A stretch of DNA of 6,586 bases. Source: an uncultured Collinsella sp. Lineage in GTDB: Bacteria; Actinomycetota; Coriobacteriia; Coriobacteriales; Coriobacteriaceae. Of the stretch, positions 1 to 6,566 are shown piece by piece. Location: assembly GCA_900547345.1 (NCBI GenBank), contig URGG01000099.1:1-6586 (forward strand), in the 5' to 3' direction. The translations under genes and the position numbers were made by a program. Numbering within the stretch: position 1 is the stretch's first letter; each line of letters starts with the position of its first letter. The notes under the pieces are model-generated. The model saw only the letters and a list, made by a program, of their open reading frames with translations, had not been told where the DNA came from and did not search any database.

Positions 1-1
1 C

Positions 2-1147
2 CTAAAGCTCCTTGCGACCGGTAACGGCCGCTGCAACCTCTCCAACGAATCGATTGATCCTCAGCGGTATAACCACCCCGCATTCGTCGAATCTGTCATG
101 GGCCCCCAACCCGAACAAGAGCTTATGGGTTTCTTCTCCTCGCTGGGCATCATGACAACCTCCGAGGAAGGCCGGCTATACCCGCGCTCCCTTCGCGCAG
201 AATCGGTGCGCGACGCGCTTCTCAACGTTTGCGACCGCCTAGGTATTACCTTAATCTGCGGAGCCAACGTTGCCTCGGCGCACAAAGCTTCCGAAGGCTG
301 GACACTCCAAATAGACCGTCCAGCGCGGGCGCTCAAGGCAAAAAAGCACGACGACCGAAAAACGGAGCTCCGCTCGCTTCGGAAAGCGCTCGCCGATGTC
401 CCTCGCAAGAACGAGGCCCTGGAGGCACATGCCGTAATTATCGCCACGGGTGGCAACCCCACCGGTATCGCCGATACGTTTAGCCTCCCCCTCACTTCGC
501 TGCGCCCCATCCTCTGCCCCGTATCGGCAACGGTCGTCGGCGATCGGGCGGCACTCAAGACGTTGGACGGCCTGCGCGTCCGCGCCCGCTTGACGCTCGC
601 CCGCAATCATAATGAGCTCTGGCACGAAGACGGTGAAGTCCTGTTTCGAGCCTTCGGCATCTCGGGCGTCGCTGTCTTCAACCTCTCCCGTCGTATCCAG
701 CGCGGTGATACGATCCTGCTCGACGTTTTCCCCGACCTCTCCAAAGACGAGCTGCTCGATATGCTCAACCGGCGCGTTGAGCTGCTCGGCGGCTTTTCGC
801 CCCGCGATCCCCGTTGGCTCGACGGCATGCTCGCCCCGCAACTCTCCCGCGTCGTCTGCACGGCGTTCGAGCAGTGCCATCCAGGCTCCAACGATGTCAT
901 CCACCTGGTCTCGATCCTCAAGCACTTTAAGTTGCTCGTTGAGGGAACAGCCGAGGAGCGCTCGGCACAGGTCACGCGTGGTGGCGTATCTGTCGAGAGT
1001 ATCTCAACACCCAGTCTACGCGCGCGCAGCGTTGTCGACGCCCCGCTTTACGTCTGCGGCGAAGCGCTCGACATCGACGCCGATTGCGGAGGCTTTAACC
1101 TTGCGTGGGCATGGCTCTCGGGCATTCGCGCTGCAAGCAGCCTGTAG
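2..1147 (+). CDS. HI0933-like FAD-binding oxidoreductase (TIGR00275 / BaiN-type family), 5' partial
   Basis: The frame is open from the left edge and ends at a TAG, giving 381 visible residues. It opens with ATGNGRCNLSN (about residues 5-15), the signature that follows the N-terminal FAD-binding GxGxxG motif in HI0933-like flavoproteins. The GxGxxG motif and roughly the first 35-40 residues therefore lie outside the window. Further family marks are AVIIATGG (near 145), GEVLFRAFGISGVAVFNLS (near 210) and the C-terminal YVCGEALDIDADCGGFNLAWAW, the second FAD contact region. Members are cytosolic flavoproteins, annotated as aminoacetone-oxidase-like or BaiN-like, and their substrates are mostly unproven. 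Two oddities are a lysine/arginine-rich insert around residues 105-140 and the lack of a recognisable STGDGY-type segment after ATGG. A methionine codon at 98 lies inside the conserved domain and is not the start. The family call is firm and the substrate is unknown. Confidence 0.9.
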   Translation, partial: LKLLATGNGRCNLSNESIDPQRYNHPAFVESVMGPQPEQELMGFFSSLGIMTTSEEGRLYPRSLRAESVRDALLNVCDRLGITLICGANVASAHKASEGWTLQIDRPARALKAKKHDDRKTELRSLRKALADVPRKNEALEAHAVIIATGGNPTGIADTFSLPLTSLRPILCPVSATVVGDRAALKTLDGLRVRARLTLARNHNELWHEDGEVLFRAFGISGVAVFNLSRRIQRGDTILLDVFPDLSKDELLDMLNRRVELLGGFSPRDPRWLDGMLAPQLSRVVCTAFEQCHPGSNDVIHLVSILKHFKLLVEGTAEERSAQVTRGGVSVESISTPSLRARSVVDAPLYVCGEALDIDADCGGFNLAWAWLSGIRAASSL

Positions 1148-1157
1148 CCGCGCAGTC

Positions 1158-1163
1158 TATAAT
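1158..1163 (+). promoter_or_regulatory. possible -10 hexamer (TATAAT) ahead of the second flavoprotein gene
   Basis: A perfect TATAAT starts 10 bases after the stop of the first flavoprotein gene. The sequence 15-18 bases upstream has no resemblance to TTGACA, and there is no TG extension before the hexamer, so it may be chance in an AT-rich patch. If used, transcription would start near 1170 and the hairpin at 1178-1201 would sit in the first 30 bases of the leader of the second gene. Confidence 0.3.
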
Positions 1164-1177
1164 CAAAAACGCATTCG

Positions 1178-1209
1178 GGCCGTCTGGGATACCGGACGGC
1201 CTCTTTCTT
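1178..1209 (+). terminator. GC-rich hairpin with T-rich tail between the two flavoprotein genes (terminator or attenuator)
   Basis: GGCCGTCTGG (1178-1187) pairs with CCGGACGGCC (1192-1201) through 10 consecutive pairs, one of them G-U, closed by a GATA tetraloop. TCTTTCTT follows immediately. This is the layout of an intrinsic terminator, although the tail is interrupted by two C residues. It lies 30 bases after the first gene's stop and ends only 6 bases before the ribosome binding site of the next gene. It could end the upstream transcript, partly reduce readthrough, or act as a leader structure. Confidence 0.6.
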
Positions 1210-1215
1210 GCCTCT

Positions 1216-1222
1216 AAGGAGA
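1216..1222 (+). promoter_or_regulatory. ribosome binding site fixing the start of the second flavoprotein gene
   Basis: AAGGAGA ends 5 bases before the ATG at 1228. The reading frame is open further upstream, with an ATG at 1105 inside the first gene, but that codon has no comparable site, and use of it would add 41 residues encoded by the intergenic hairpin. The site therefore selects 1228. Confidence 0.85.
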
Positions 1223-1227
1223 CCTCG

Positions 1228-2868
1228 ATGATCGAAATCACCCAAGTCAACGCTTCGCTCGATGAAGCCGGCGATGAAAATGCCTGCCTCATTGTTGGCA
1301 AGCGAGTCGCCAAGCGCGTCCTACGTTGCAAAGACTCCGAGATCAAGTCCATCGAGCTCCACCGCAAGTCAATCGACGCTCGCAAAAAACGAGACGTCCA
1401 TTTTATCCTGAGCTTTCGTGTTGAGCTGACCAGTCCCCACCTCGAGCGAGAAGCGGTCGACAGCGTTTCCGAACGTGACCGCTCGCTCGTACGCGCGATA
1501 GAAGACGATGAGCCTTCATTCCCCTCCCCCATTTCCGACGCATCCAAAGAGCGCCCCGTCGTTGTCGGCGCCGGATGCGCCGGCCTTTTCGCTGCGCTCA
1601 CGCTCGCCGAAGCAGGTCTTAAGCCCTTGCTTATCGAGCGCGGCGACCCGGCATTTCGCCGCTCGCAGGCGATCGACCTCTTTCTAAAGGAGCGCATCCT
1701 CGACCCCGAGAGCAATATTCAGTTTGGTCTGGGCGGCGCGGGGACCTTCTCGGACGGCAAGCTCAATACGGGAACAAAAAATCCCGCCCATCGCCTTATC
1801 CTCGAAACCTTCGTCGAGGCGGGTGCGCCCCGCGATATTCTGTGGGATGCCAAGCCGCACATTGGCTCCGACATCCTTCCCAAGGTTGTCACCGCTATAT
1901 CCCAGCGCACCGAGCAGCTCGGAGGTGTCGTCCGTTATCGAACGAAGCTCGTCGACATTCGCACCGACGCGTCTGGCGCCATCACCGGTATCGATGTCCA
2001 ATCGTCCCAAGACGCCGCTTACGAGCCAATCGAAACAAAGCACCTCATCCTCGCCTGTGGGCATTCTGCTCGCGATATTTTTGAGCTCCTTAAGGACCAC
2101 AACGTGGCCCTCACACAAAAGACCTTTGCCATGGGCGTTCGCATCGAGCATCCGCAGCGCGACATCGACCGAGCCCAATATGGAGCCTTGGCGGGACATC
2201 CTGCCCTCGGAGCAGCCCCCTACAAGCTCGTCGCCCATCTTCCCAACGGCCGCAGCGTGTTCTCGTTTTGCATGTGCCCCGGCGGGCAGGTTGTCGCCGC
2301 CTCTTCCGAGCAGGGCCACCTGTGCGTCAACGGCGCCAGCCTCAATGCCCGCGACGGACGCAACGCAAACGCCGCCCTGCTCGTTAACGTCACGCCTGAG
2401 GACCTTCCCAACGATGACCCGCTCGCCGGCATCGAGCTCCAGCGCGCCTGCGAGGCGGCCGCCTATCGCCTGGGCGGTTCCAACTGGAACGCACCGGCAC
2501 AACTCGTCGGAGATTTCCTCGCAGGACGCGCCAGCAAGGCGCCCGGAAAGGTAAAGCCCACCTATCCGCTCGGTGTGACCTGGACGACAATTGACGAAGC
2601 CCTGCCGCAGCATATCGTCGAGTCGCTCCGCCTGGGACTTCCCCTACTCGGAAAAAAGCTACGAGGCTACGACCGTCCCGATGCCGTTCTTACCGGCGTG
2701 GAGACTCGTTCGAGCTCACCGGTCACTGTCACCCGAGACCGAACGTGCCATGCCGTGTCGACCCCGGGCCTCTACCCTTGTGGTGAGGGAGCTGGATATG
2801 CCGGCGGCATCATGAGCGCGGCCACCGACGGCATCCGTTGTGCCGAAGCCCTGATCGCGGACCTCTAA
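1228..2868 (+). CDS. FAD-dependent oxidoreductase/dehydrogenase, COG2509-like
   Basis: This complete 546-residue protein belongs to a widespread family of predicted cytosolic flavoproteins whose substrate is not established. A small N-terminal domain (about 1-95) carries LHRKSIDARKK, usual for this family. A Rossmann dinucleotide-binding motif follows, VVVGAGCAG (about 111-119), with the acidic end of the second strand in LLIERGD. Other family signatures are FGLGGAGTFSDGKLNTGTKNP (166-186, two pieces), ACGHSARDIF (276-285), CMCPGGQVVAASSE (348-361), GVETRSSSPV (490-499) and the C-terminal FAD contact YPCGEGAGYAGGIMSAA (516-532). No signal peptide or membrane segment is seen. The gene follows another flavoprotein gene on the same strand after 80 bases and ends 28 bases before a shared terminator. 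The family call is strong and the reaction is unknown. Confidence 0.93.
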   Translation: MIEITQVNASLDEAGDENACLIVGKRVAKRVLRCKDSEIKSIELHRKSIDARKKRDVHFILSFRVELTSPHLEREAVDSVSERDRSLVRAIEDDEPSFPSPISDASKERPVVVGAGCAGLFAALTLAEAGLKPLLIERGDPAFRRSQAIDLFLKERILDPESNIQFGLGGAGTFSDGKLNTGTKNPAHRLILETFVEAGAPRDILWDAKPHIGSDILPKVVTAISQRTEQLGGVVRYRTKLVDIRTDASGAITGIDVQSSQDAAYEPIETKHLILACGHSARDIFELLKDHNVALTQKTFAMGVRIEHPQRDIDRAQYGALAGHPALGAAPYKLVAHLPNGRSVFSFCMCPGGQVVAASSEQGHLCVNGASLNARDGRNANAALLVNVTPEDLPNDDPLAGIELQRACEAAAYRLGGSNWNAPAQLVGDFLAGRASKAPGKVKPTYPLGVTWTTIDEALPQHIVESLRLGLPLLGKKLRGYDRPDAVLTGVETRSSSPVTVTRDRTCHAVSTPGLYPCGEGAGYAGGIMSAATDGIRCAEALIADL

Positions 2869-2896
2869 CGCACGAATTCCAGCGCGCAAAAGACAT

Positions 2897-2928
2897 AGGC
2901 CCCGAGCTCCACAGGGAACTCGGGGCCT
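2897..2928. terminator. bidirectional intrinsic terminator between convergent genes
   Basis: AGGCCCCGAGCTCC (2897-2910) pairs with GGAACTCGGGGCCT (2915-2928) around an ACAG loop. This gives a 14-position stem with one C/A mismatch. On the plus strand the tail is GTTCGCTATTTCTT, and on the minus strand it is ATGTCTTTTGCG, so both sides are moderately T-rich. The hairpin sits 28 bases after the plus-strand flavoprotein stop and 5 bases beyond the minus-strand uvrB stop, as expected for a terminator shared by two converging units. Confidence 0.85.
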
Positions 2929-2933
2929 GTTCG

Positions 2934-5174
2934 CTATTTCTTAAACCGTGCACCCTGGCGTTTTCTGCCCGATGCGAACGTGGAACCCTTGCGGGCCTGC
3001 AAACGCAAGCGCTCGATCGTCTCGTCCTCAGACGCACCCTCGAGCATCGCCCGAATCTGAACGACGGCATCGCGCAGGCGCGCCGCCTCCTCAAAGTCCA
3101 TGGCGGCAGAAGCGTTACGCATATCCTCTTCCATGGTTTCGACGATCCGCACAAGCTCGTCATGCGGCAGTTCTTCCAACTGCTCCGCAAGTGTCTGCTC
3201 GGGCGCCACCGTTTCCGGCACACCGCCCTCGCCCGACTCATCGGGCGTATAGAATGCGCCATGGCCAAGAGAGTCGCCCTTCGAGCGTCCTTTGGAGCCC
3301 ACAGTTTTTTCGGCCTCGGCAATAAAACTTGAGATGTCGTTGATGGCCTTGCGCACTGTCTTGGGCACAATGCCATGTTCTTCGTTATATGCCATCTGAA
3401 TCTCGCGACGGCGCTGCGTCTCCTCGATGGCCTCTTTCATCGAATCGGTCACAACGTCTGCATACATGATGACTTCACCATCGGCGTTACGGGCCGCACG
3501 GCCAATCGTCTGAATCAGCGAACGGCGGTTGCGCAAGAAGCCTTCCTTATCGGCATCGAGAATTGCCACCAGTGAGACCTCGGGGAGATCCAAGCCCTCG
3601 CGAAGCAGGTTGATGCCAACGAGAACATCGATCTTGCCCTCGCGCAGCGTTCGCAGGATCTCGACACGGTCCATTGTCGCCGTATCAGAATGCATGTAAT
3701 TGACCTTAATGCCCGCATCAAGCAGATGGTCGGTCAGGTCCTCGGCCATGCGCTTGGTCAACGTGGTCACCAGCACGCGCTCCTTGCGGGCAACGCGCTC
3801 GCGAATCTCGTCCTCAAGATCGTCAATCTGACCGCGAACCGGACGCACGTCAATCTTGGGGTCGAGCAGGCCGGTCGGACGAATAATCTGCTCAACGTCG
3901 TTCTGGCTCACCCGCAGCTCATAGTCGCCCGGTGTTGCCGAAACGTAGATGAACTGGGGAATCCTCGCCTCAAACTCATCGAAACGAAGCGGGCGGTTAT
4001 CGAGCGCCGAGGGCAGGCGAAAACCGTGTTCCACCAGCGTCACCTTACGCGAGCGGTCACCTTCGTGCATGCCGCGAATCTGCGGCACCGTCACATGGCT
4101 CTCATCGATGATGCAGAGCATATCCTTGGGAAAGTAATCGATTAGGGTAAACGGCGGCTCACCCGGTTTGCGACCGTCCAGATGACGCGAGTAGTTCTCG
4201 ATGCCGTTGCAAAAGCCCATCGTCTCGAGCATCTCAAGATCATAATCGGTGCGCTGCTGCAGACGCTGCGCCTCGAGCAACTTGTCGGTCGCCTTGAGCT
4301 CCGCCACGCGCTTCTCGCACTCTTCGCTGATCGATTTCAGAGCCGCCTTGACCTTCGGCTTCTCGGTCACGTAGTGCGATGCCGGCCATACGGGGATGGC
4401 CTCGTACTCACGAAGCATCTCACCGGTGACCTCATCGATCTCGGCAATCAGCTCGACCTCGTCGCCAAAGAACTCAAACCGCAACGGATGCTCAGCATAA
4501 GGCGGATACACGTCGACAACATCGCCGCGCACGCGGAACGTGCCGCGTGCCAGGTCATAGTCATTGCGATCATATTGAATGTCGATAAGTGCATGGATAA
4601 AGTCATCGCGCTCGAGCGGCACCTTCTTGTCGACGTTTGGAGCCAGACCCGCATAGTCCTCAGGAGAGCCAATGCCATAGATACACGAGACCGATGCGAC
4701 AACGATCACATCGCGTCGAGAGAGCAGTGACGCGGTCGCCTGATGGCGCAGCATCTCGACCTCTTCGTTAATCGAGGAGTCTTTCTCGATATATGTATCG
4801 CTTTGCGGCACATACGCCTCGGGCTGATAGTAGTCGTAGTACGAGACGAAGTAGACCACAGCGTTGTTGGGAAAGAACTCTTTGAGCTCGCTCGCAAGCT
4901 GAGCGGCGAGCGTTTTATTCGGAGCCATGACCAGCGTCGGCTTTCCCAGGGCCTCAATAGTCTTTGCCATCGTGAAGGTCTTGCCCGAACCAGTCACGCC
5001 CAGCAAAACCTGATAGCGGTCTCCGTCCCTCACGCCCTGCACAAGCGACTCAATGGCCTTAGGCTGGGAACCGGCAGGCTCATAGGGAGACACGACCTTA
5101 AACGGCACGTCAGAGCCTTCAACGCCAAAGCGCTTAAGTTCACCACCAACGCGTTCTACTTCAAATTCCGCCAT
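2934..5174 (-). CDS. uvrB: UvrABC excision nuclease subunit B
   Basis: UvrB is the damage-verifying helicase-like subunit of nucleotide excision repair. UvrA loads it onto DNA and it recruits UvrC for incision. In the 746-residue product, Walker A GVTGSGKT is at 59-66 and the beta-hairpin that clamps DNA, VSYYDYYQPEAYVP, starts at 111. The UvrA-contacting region contains RGTFRVRGDVVDVYP near 210-224. Then come DESH (Walker B, 357-360), YVSATPGDYE (410-419), GINLLREGLDLPEVS (520-534) and the arginine-finger motif QTIGRAARN (555-563). A C-terminal UVR motif for UvrC contact spans about 666-709, with EEDMRNASAAMDFEEAARLRD at its core. The protein is longer than E. coli UvrB (673 aa) because of an N-terminal extension, a linker at about 624-665 and a basic tail ending GARFKK. 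The ATG at 5174 was preferred to one 7 codons upstream because AGGAG lies 5 bases before it. It is the last gene of a coaE-led operon. Confidence 0.98.
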   Translation of the reverse strand: MAEFEVERVGGELKRFGVEGSDVPFKVVSPYEPAGSQPKAIESLVQGVRDGDRYQVLLGVTGSGKTFTMAKTIEALGKPTLVMAPNKTLAAQLASELKEFFPNNAVVYFVSYYDYYQPEAYVPQSDTYIEKDSSINEEVEMLRHQATASLLSRRDVIVVASVSCIYGIGSPEDYAGLAPNVDKKVPLERDDFIHALIDIQYDRNDYDLARGTFRVRGDVVDVYPPYAEHPLRFEFFGDEVELIAEIDEVTGEMLREYEAIPVWPASHYVTEKPKVKAALKSISEECEKRVAELKATDKLLEAQRLQQRTDYDLEMLETMGFCNGIENYSRHLDGRKPGEPPFTLIDYFPKDMLCIIDESHVTVPQIRGMHEGDRSRKVTLVEHGFRLPSALDNRPLRFDEFEARIPQFIYVSATPGDYELRVSQNDVEQIIRPTGLLDPKIDVRPVRGQIDDLEDEIRERVARKERVLVTTLTKRMAEDLTDHLLDAGIKVNYMHSDTATMDRVEILRTLREGKIDVLVGINLLREGLDLPEVSLVAILDADKEGFLRNRRSLIQTIGRAARNADGEVIMYADVVTDSMKEAIEETQRRREIQMAYNEEHGIVPKTVRKAINDISSFIAEAEKTVGSKGRSKGDSLGHGAFYTPDESGEGGVPETVAPEQTLAEQLEELPHDELVRIVETMEEDMRNASAAMDFEEAARLRDAVVQIRAMLEGASEDETIERLRLQARKGSTFASGRKRQGARFKK

Positions 5175-5179
5175 GGATA

Positions 5180-5186
5180 CTCCTAA
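5180..5186 (-). promoter_or_regulatory. ribosome binding site deciding the uvrB start
   Basis: On the minus strand TTAGGAG is followed by TATCC and then the ATG at 5174, a 5-base spacing. The in-frame ATG at 5195 lies upstream of this site and would place TTAGGAG inside the coding region. The downstream ATG is therefore favoured. Confidence 0.8.
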
Positions 5187-5225
5187 CTCATACATCTGCA
5201 GTATACGCAGGCGGCAGGCATAGTC

Positions 5226-5807
5226 CTATACGAACCGATCGGGATAGATGGTCTTGTAGCGAGCCCAGGCATTATTGACACGAATCAGATACGCCTGCGT
5301 CTCGGGAAAGGTGATTGCATTATGAAGCGACGTACCCTGCTGCGCCCATCCGTCGACATTGCCCATGCCGGCGTTATAGGCGGCGATGGCGCTATCCGTC
5401 GACCCGTTAAAATACGCTAGAAGATACGAGAGATACGCACAGCCAAACTCGATATTCGTAGCCGGATCGTTAAGATTGTCGGCCGAATACTCGTCACCGT
5501 CAACAAGGCCCTTGGCGATCATATCCTGGGCAGTCTCGGGCATCAGCTGCATCAATCCCTGAGCACCTTGATTCGACTCGGCCTCGGGATCCCAATTCGA
5601 TTCCGACTTAATGACAGCGCACACCAGATACGGATCCAGATTATGCGAAATACTGGATTGCTTTACATACGCCTCGTAGTCAATCGGATACAACGGCTTA
5701 AAGAAAGCGGCAGGAGCACACGAGTAAACGAATGAGATAAGGCCGAAGACAAAAACGGCAGCCAGCGGCATAAGGCGATACCACGCAAAGAAACGTGTCT
5801 TAGGCAT
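5226..5807 (-). CDS. small membrane-anchored lytic murein transglycosylase (Slt/GH23-like)
   Basis: Lytic transglycosylases cleave the MurNAc-GlcNAc bond of peptidoglycan and form 1,6-anhydro-MurNAc ends. This 193-residue protein has a short basic start (MPKTRFFAWYR) and a hydrophobic segment at about 12-29, read as a signal anchor or signal peptide, so it should act outside the membrane. The catalytic domain fills the rest: VIKSESNWDP with likely catalytic Glu69, GAQGLMQLMP (81-90), AYNAGMGNV (143-151) and the closing ETQAYLIRV motif (169-177). VYSC at 27-30 resembles a lipobox, but tyrosine at -2 is atypical, so lipidation is uncertain. There is no LysM or other wall-binding domain. The ATG at 5807 was chosen over one at 5813 by ribosome binding site spacing. 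It overlaps coaE by 8 bases and lies 51 bases before uvrB. Its physiological role is unknown; remodelling of the wall or assembly of an envelope machine are possible. Confidence 0.92.
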   Translation of the reverse strand: MPKTRFFAWYRLMPLAAVFVFGLISFVYSCAPAAFFKPLYPIDYEAYVKQSSISHNLDPYLVCAVIKSESNWDPEAESNQGAQGLMQLMPETAQDMIAKGLVDGDEYSADNLNDPATNIEFGCAYLSYLLAYFNGSTDSAIAAYNAGMGNVDGWAQQGTSLHNAITFPETQAYLIRVNNAWARYKTIYPDRFV

Positions 5808-6441
5808 CGGCATCCTCCTTATCCGCAGTGTCTATAAACCCATGGCATGCAAGCCATGAGTCAAGCTGCTCAAAGAGCGAATTATCACCTGAGGCATTAT
5901 CAATCACCGTTGTAGCGAGATTGCACAGCGCAGACTCATCGGGCTGACAAGCAGAACGGGCATCGAAATCAGATGGCTCCATGCCACGTTGAATAGCGCG
6001 CTCGCGACGAACTGACAAAGGGGCGCTGATGACCAGAATTTCATCAGCCAAGCCAAATGCATCCTCAAAACCAGTCGGAGCAGAAACCTCGACCACCGCA
6101 AAGGGATAACGGGGAGACGAAACCGTACAACAAACCGGATCGAGAATCCTAAGCGAAAGCTGTTCAATCAGAACGGGATGCACGATGCCATTGAGCCGTG
6201 CGACCGAATCAGGAGAAGCGAAAGCTCGAGAAGCGAGGATGCTGCGGCGAATGCCGCCTTCCTCATCCAAAATGTCCCAACCGAATTCATCCGCGAGAGT
6301 ATTGACGATATCAGAGCCCGGCACATACAGAGATTTTGCAAGCTCATCCAGATCGATAAGCATAGCGCCACGAGATTCGAAATAGCGGCAGGCAGTCGAC
6401 TTACCCGAAGCAATATTGCCCAAGACAAATACGGTAAACAT
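5800..6441 (-). CDS. coaE: dephospho-CoA kinase
   Basis: This enzyme uses ATP to phosphorylate the ribose 3'-hydroxyl of dephospho-CoA, the final step of coenzyme A synthesis in the cytosol. The 213-residue product is of usual family length. It shows an N-terminal P-loop GNIASGKST (8-16), the acidic motif LIDLDELAK with DLD at 30-32, RLNGIVHP with HP at 88-89, a lid-like region RRERAIQRGM (about 145-154) followed by a Q (166), and VIDNASGD (179-186). These fit CoaE order well. The usual PLLxE element after the central strand is replaced by SAPTGFED (120-127), an unusual substitution. A TTG lies directly before the ATG at 6441. The ATG is preferred because AGGGAGG stands 5 bases ahead of it. 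This is the first visible gene of the coaE-transglycosylase-uvrB operon. Confidence 0.93.
   Translation of the reverse strand: MFTVFVLGNIASGKSTACRYFESRGAMLIDLDELAKSLYVPGSDIVNTLADEFGWDILDEEGGIRRSILASRAFASPDSVARLNGIVHPVLIEQLSLRILDPVCCTVSSPRYPFAVVEVSAPTGFEDAFGLADEILVISAPLSVRRERAIQRGMEPSDFDARSACQPDESALCNLATTVIDNASGDNSLFEQLDSWLACHGFIDTADKEDADA
5814..5820 (-). promoter_or_regulatory. ribosome binding site inside the end of coaE that selects the transglycosylase start
   Basis: The minus strand reads AAGGAGG-ATGCCG-ATG. The full consensus AAGGAGG directly abuts the first ATG (5813), which is too close for initiation, and stands 6 bases from the second ATG (5807), a normal spacing. The site lies within the last codons of coaE, so ribosomes finishing coaE could help initiate the next gene. 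Confidence 0.8.
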
Positions 6442-6446
6442 CAAGC

Positions 6447-6453
6447 CCTCCCT
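6447..6453 (-). promoter_or_regulatory. coaE ribosome binding site
   Basis: On the minus strand AGGGAGG is followed by GCTTG and the ATG at 6441. The spacing is 5 bases to ATG but only 2 to the adjacent TTG, which argues for ATG as the start. Confidence 0.75.
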
Positions 6454-6469
6454 AACGCCAATGCGAGTA

Positions 6470-6500
6470 ATTATCGCTCAAATACACTAGAAGGACTCAA
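6470..6500 (-). promoter_or_regulatory. candidate promoter for the coaE operon
   Basis: On the minus strand TTGAGT (6500-6495) and GATAAT (6475-6470) resemble the -35 (4 of 6) and -10 (5 of 6) boxes. The 19-base spacer is longer than the preferred 17. A start near 6463 would leave a leader of about 22 bases carrying the ribosome binding site. The surrounding 6455-6570 stretch is more AT-rich than the genes, as expected for a promoter region. Confidence 0.35.
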
Positions 6501-6566
6501 AATACAGCCAAACAGTAAGAGCGCATACGGGGAAGCTAAATCCCGAAGTACAACGTGTATATACGC

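Noticed and set aside
251..925. Minus-strand open frame (224 codons) opposite the HI0933-like gene
   Set aside because: Antisense to a recognised family, with no motif or supported start.
1105..1227. Upstream ATG at 1105 as the start of the second flavoprotein gene
   Set aside because: It would overlap the first gene and translate the hairpin. The strong AAGGAGA site points to 1228.
1684..2613. Long minus-strand open frame (309 codons) opposite the COG2509-like gene
   Set aside because: It lies fully antisense to a gene with clear family motifs, shows no recognisable domain, and is the type of shadow frame that GC-rich codon use produces.
4182..4730. Plus-strand open frame (182 codons) opposite uvrB
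   Set aside because: uvrB is certain on the other strand and this frame has a low-complexity Leu/Arg/His-rich translation typical of antisense to a conserved gene.
5172..5195. ATG at 5195 as the uvrB start
   Set aside because: The only good ribosome binding site lies downstream of it and serves the ATG at 5174.
5175..5225. Possible internal uvrB promoter or SOS (LexA) box in the transglycosylase-uvrB gap
   Set aside because: TATACT (minus strand, 5205-5200) resembles a -10, but no -35 stands at a suitable distance. CTGC...GCAG does not match the spacing of the E. coli box and nothing matches the CGAAC-N4-GTTCG type.
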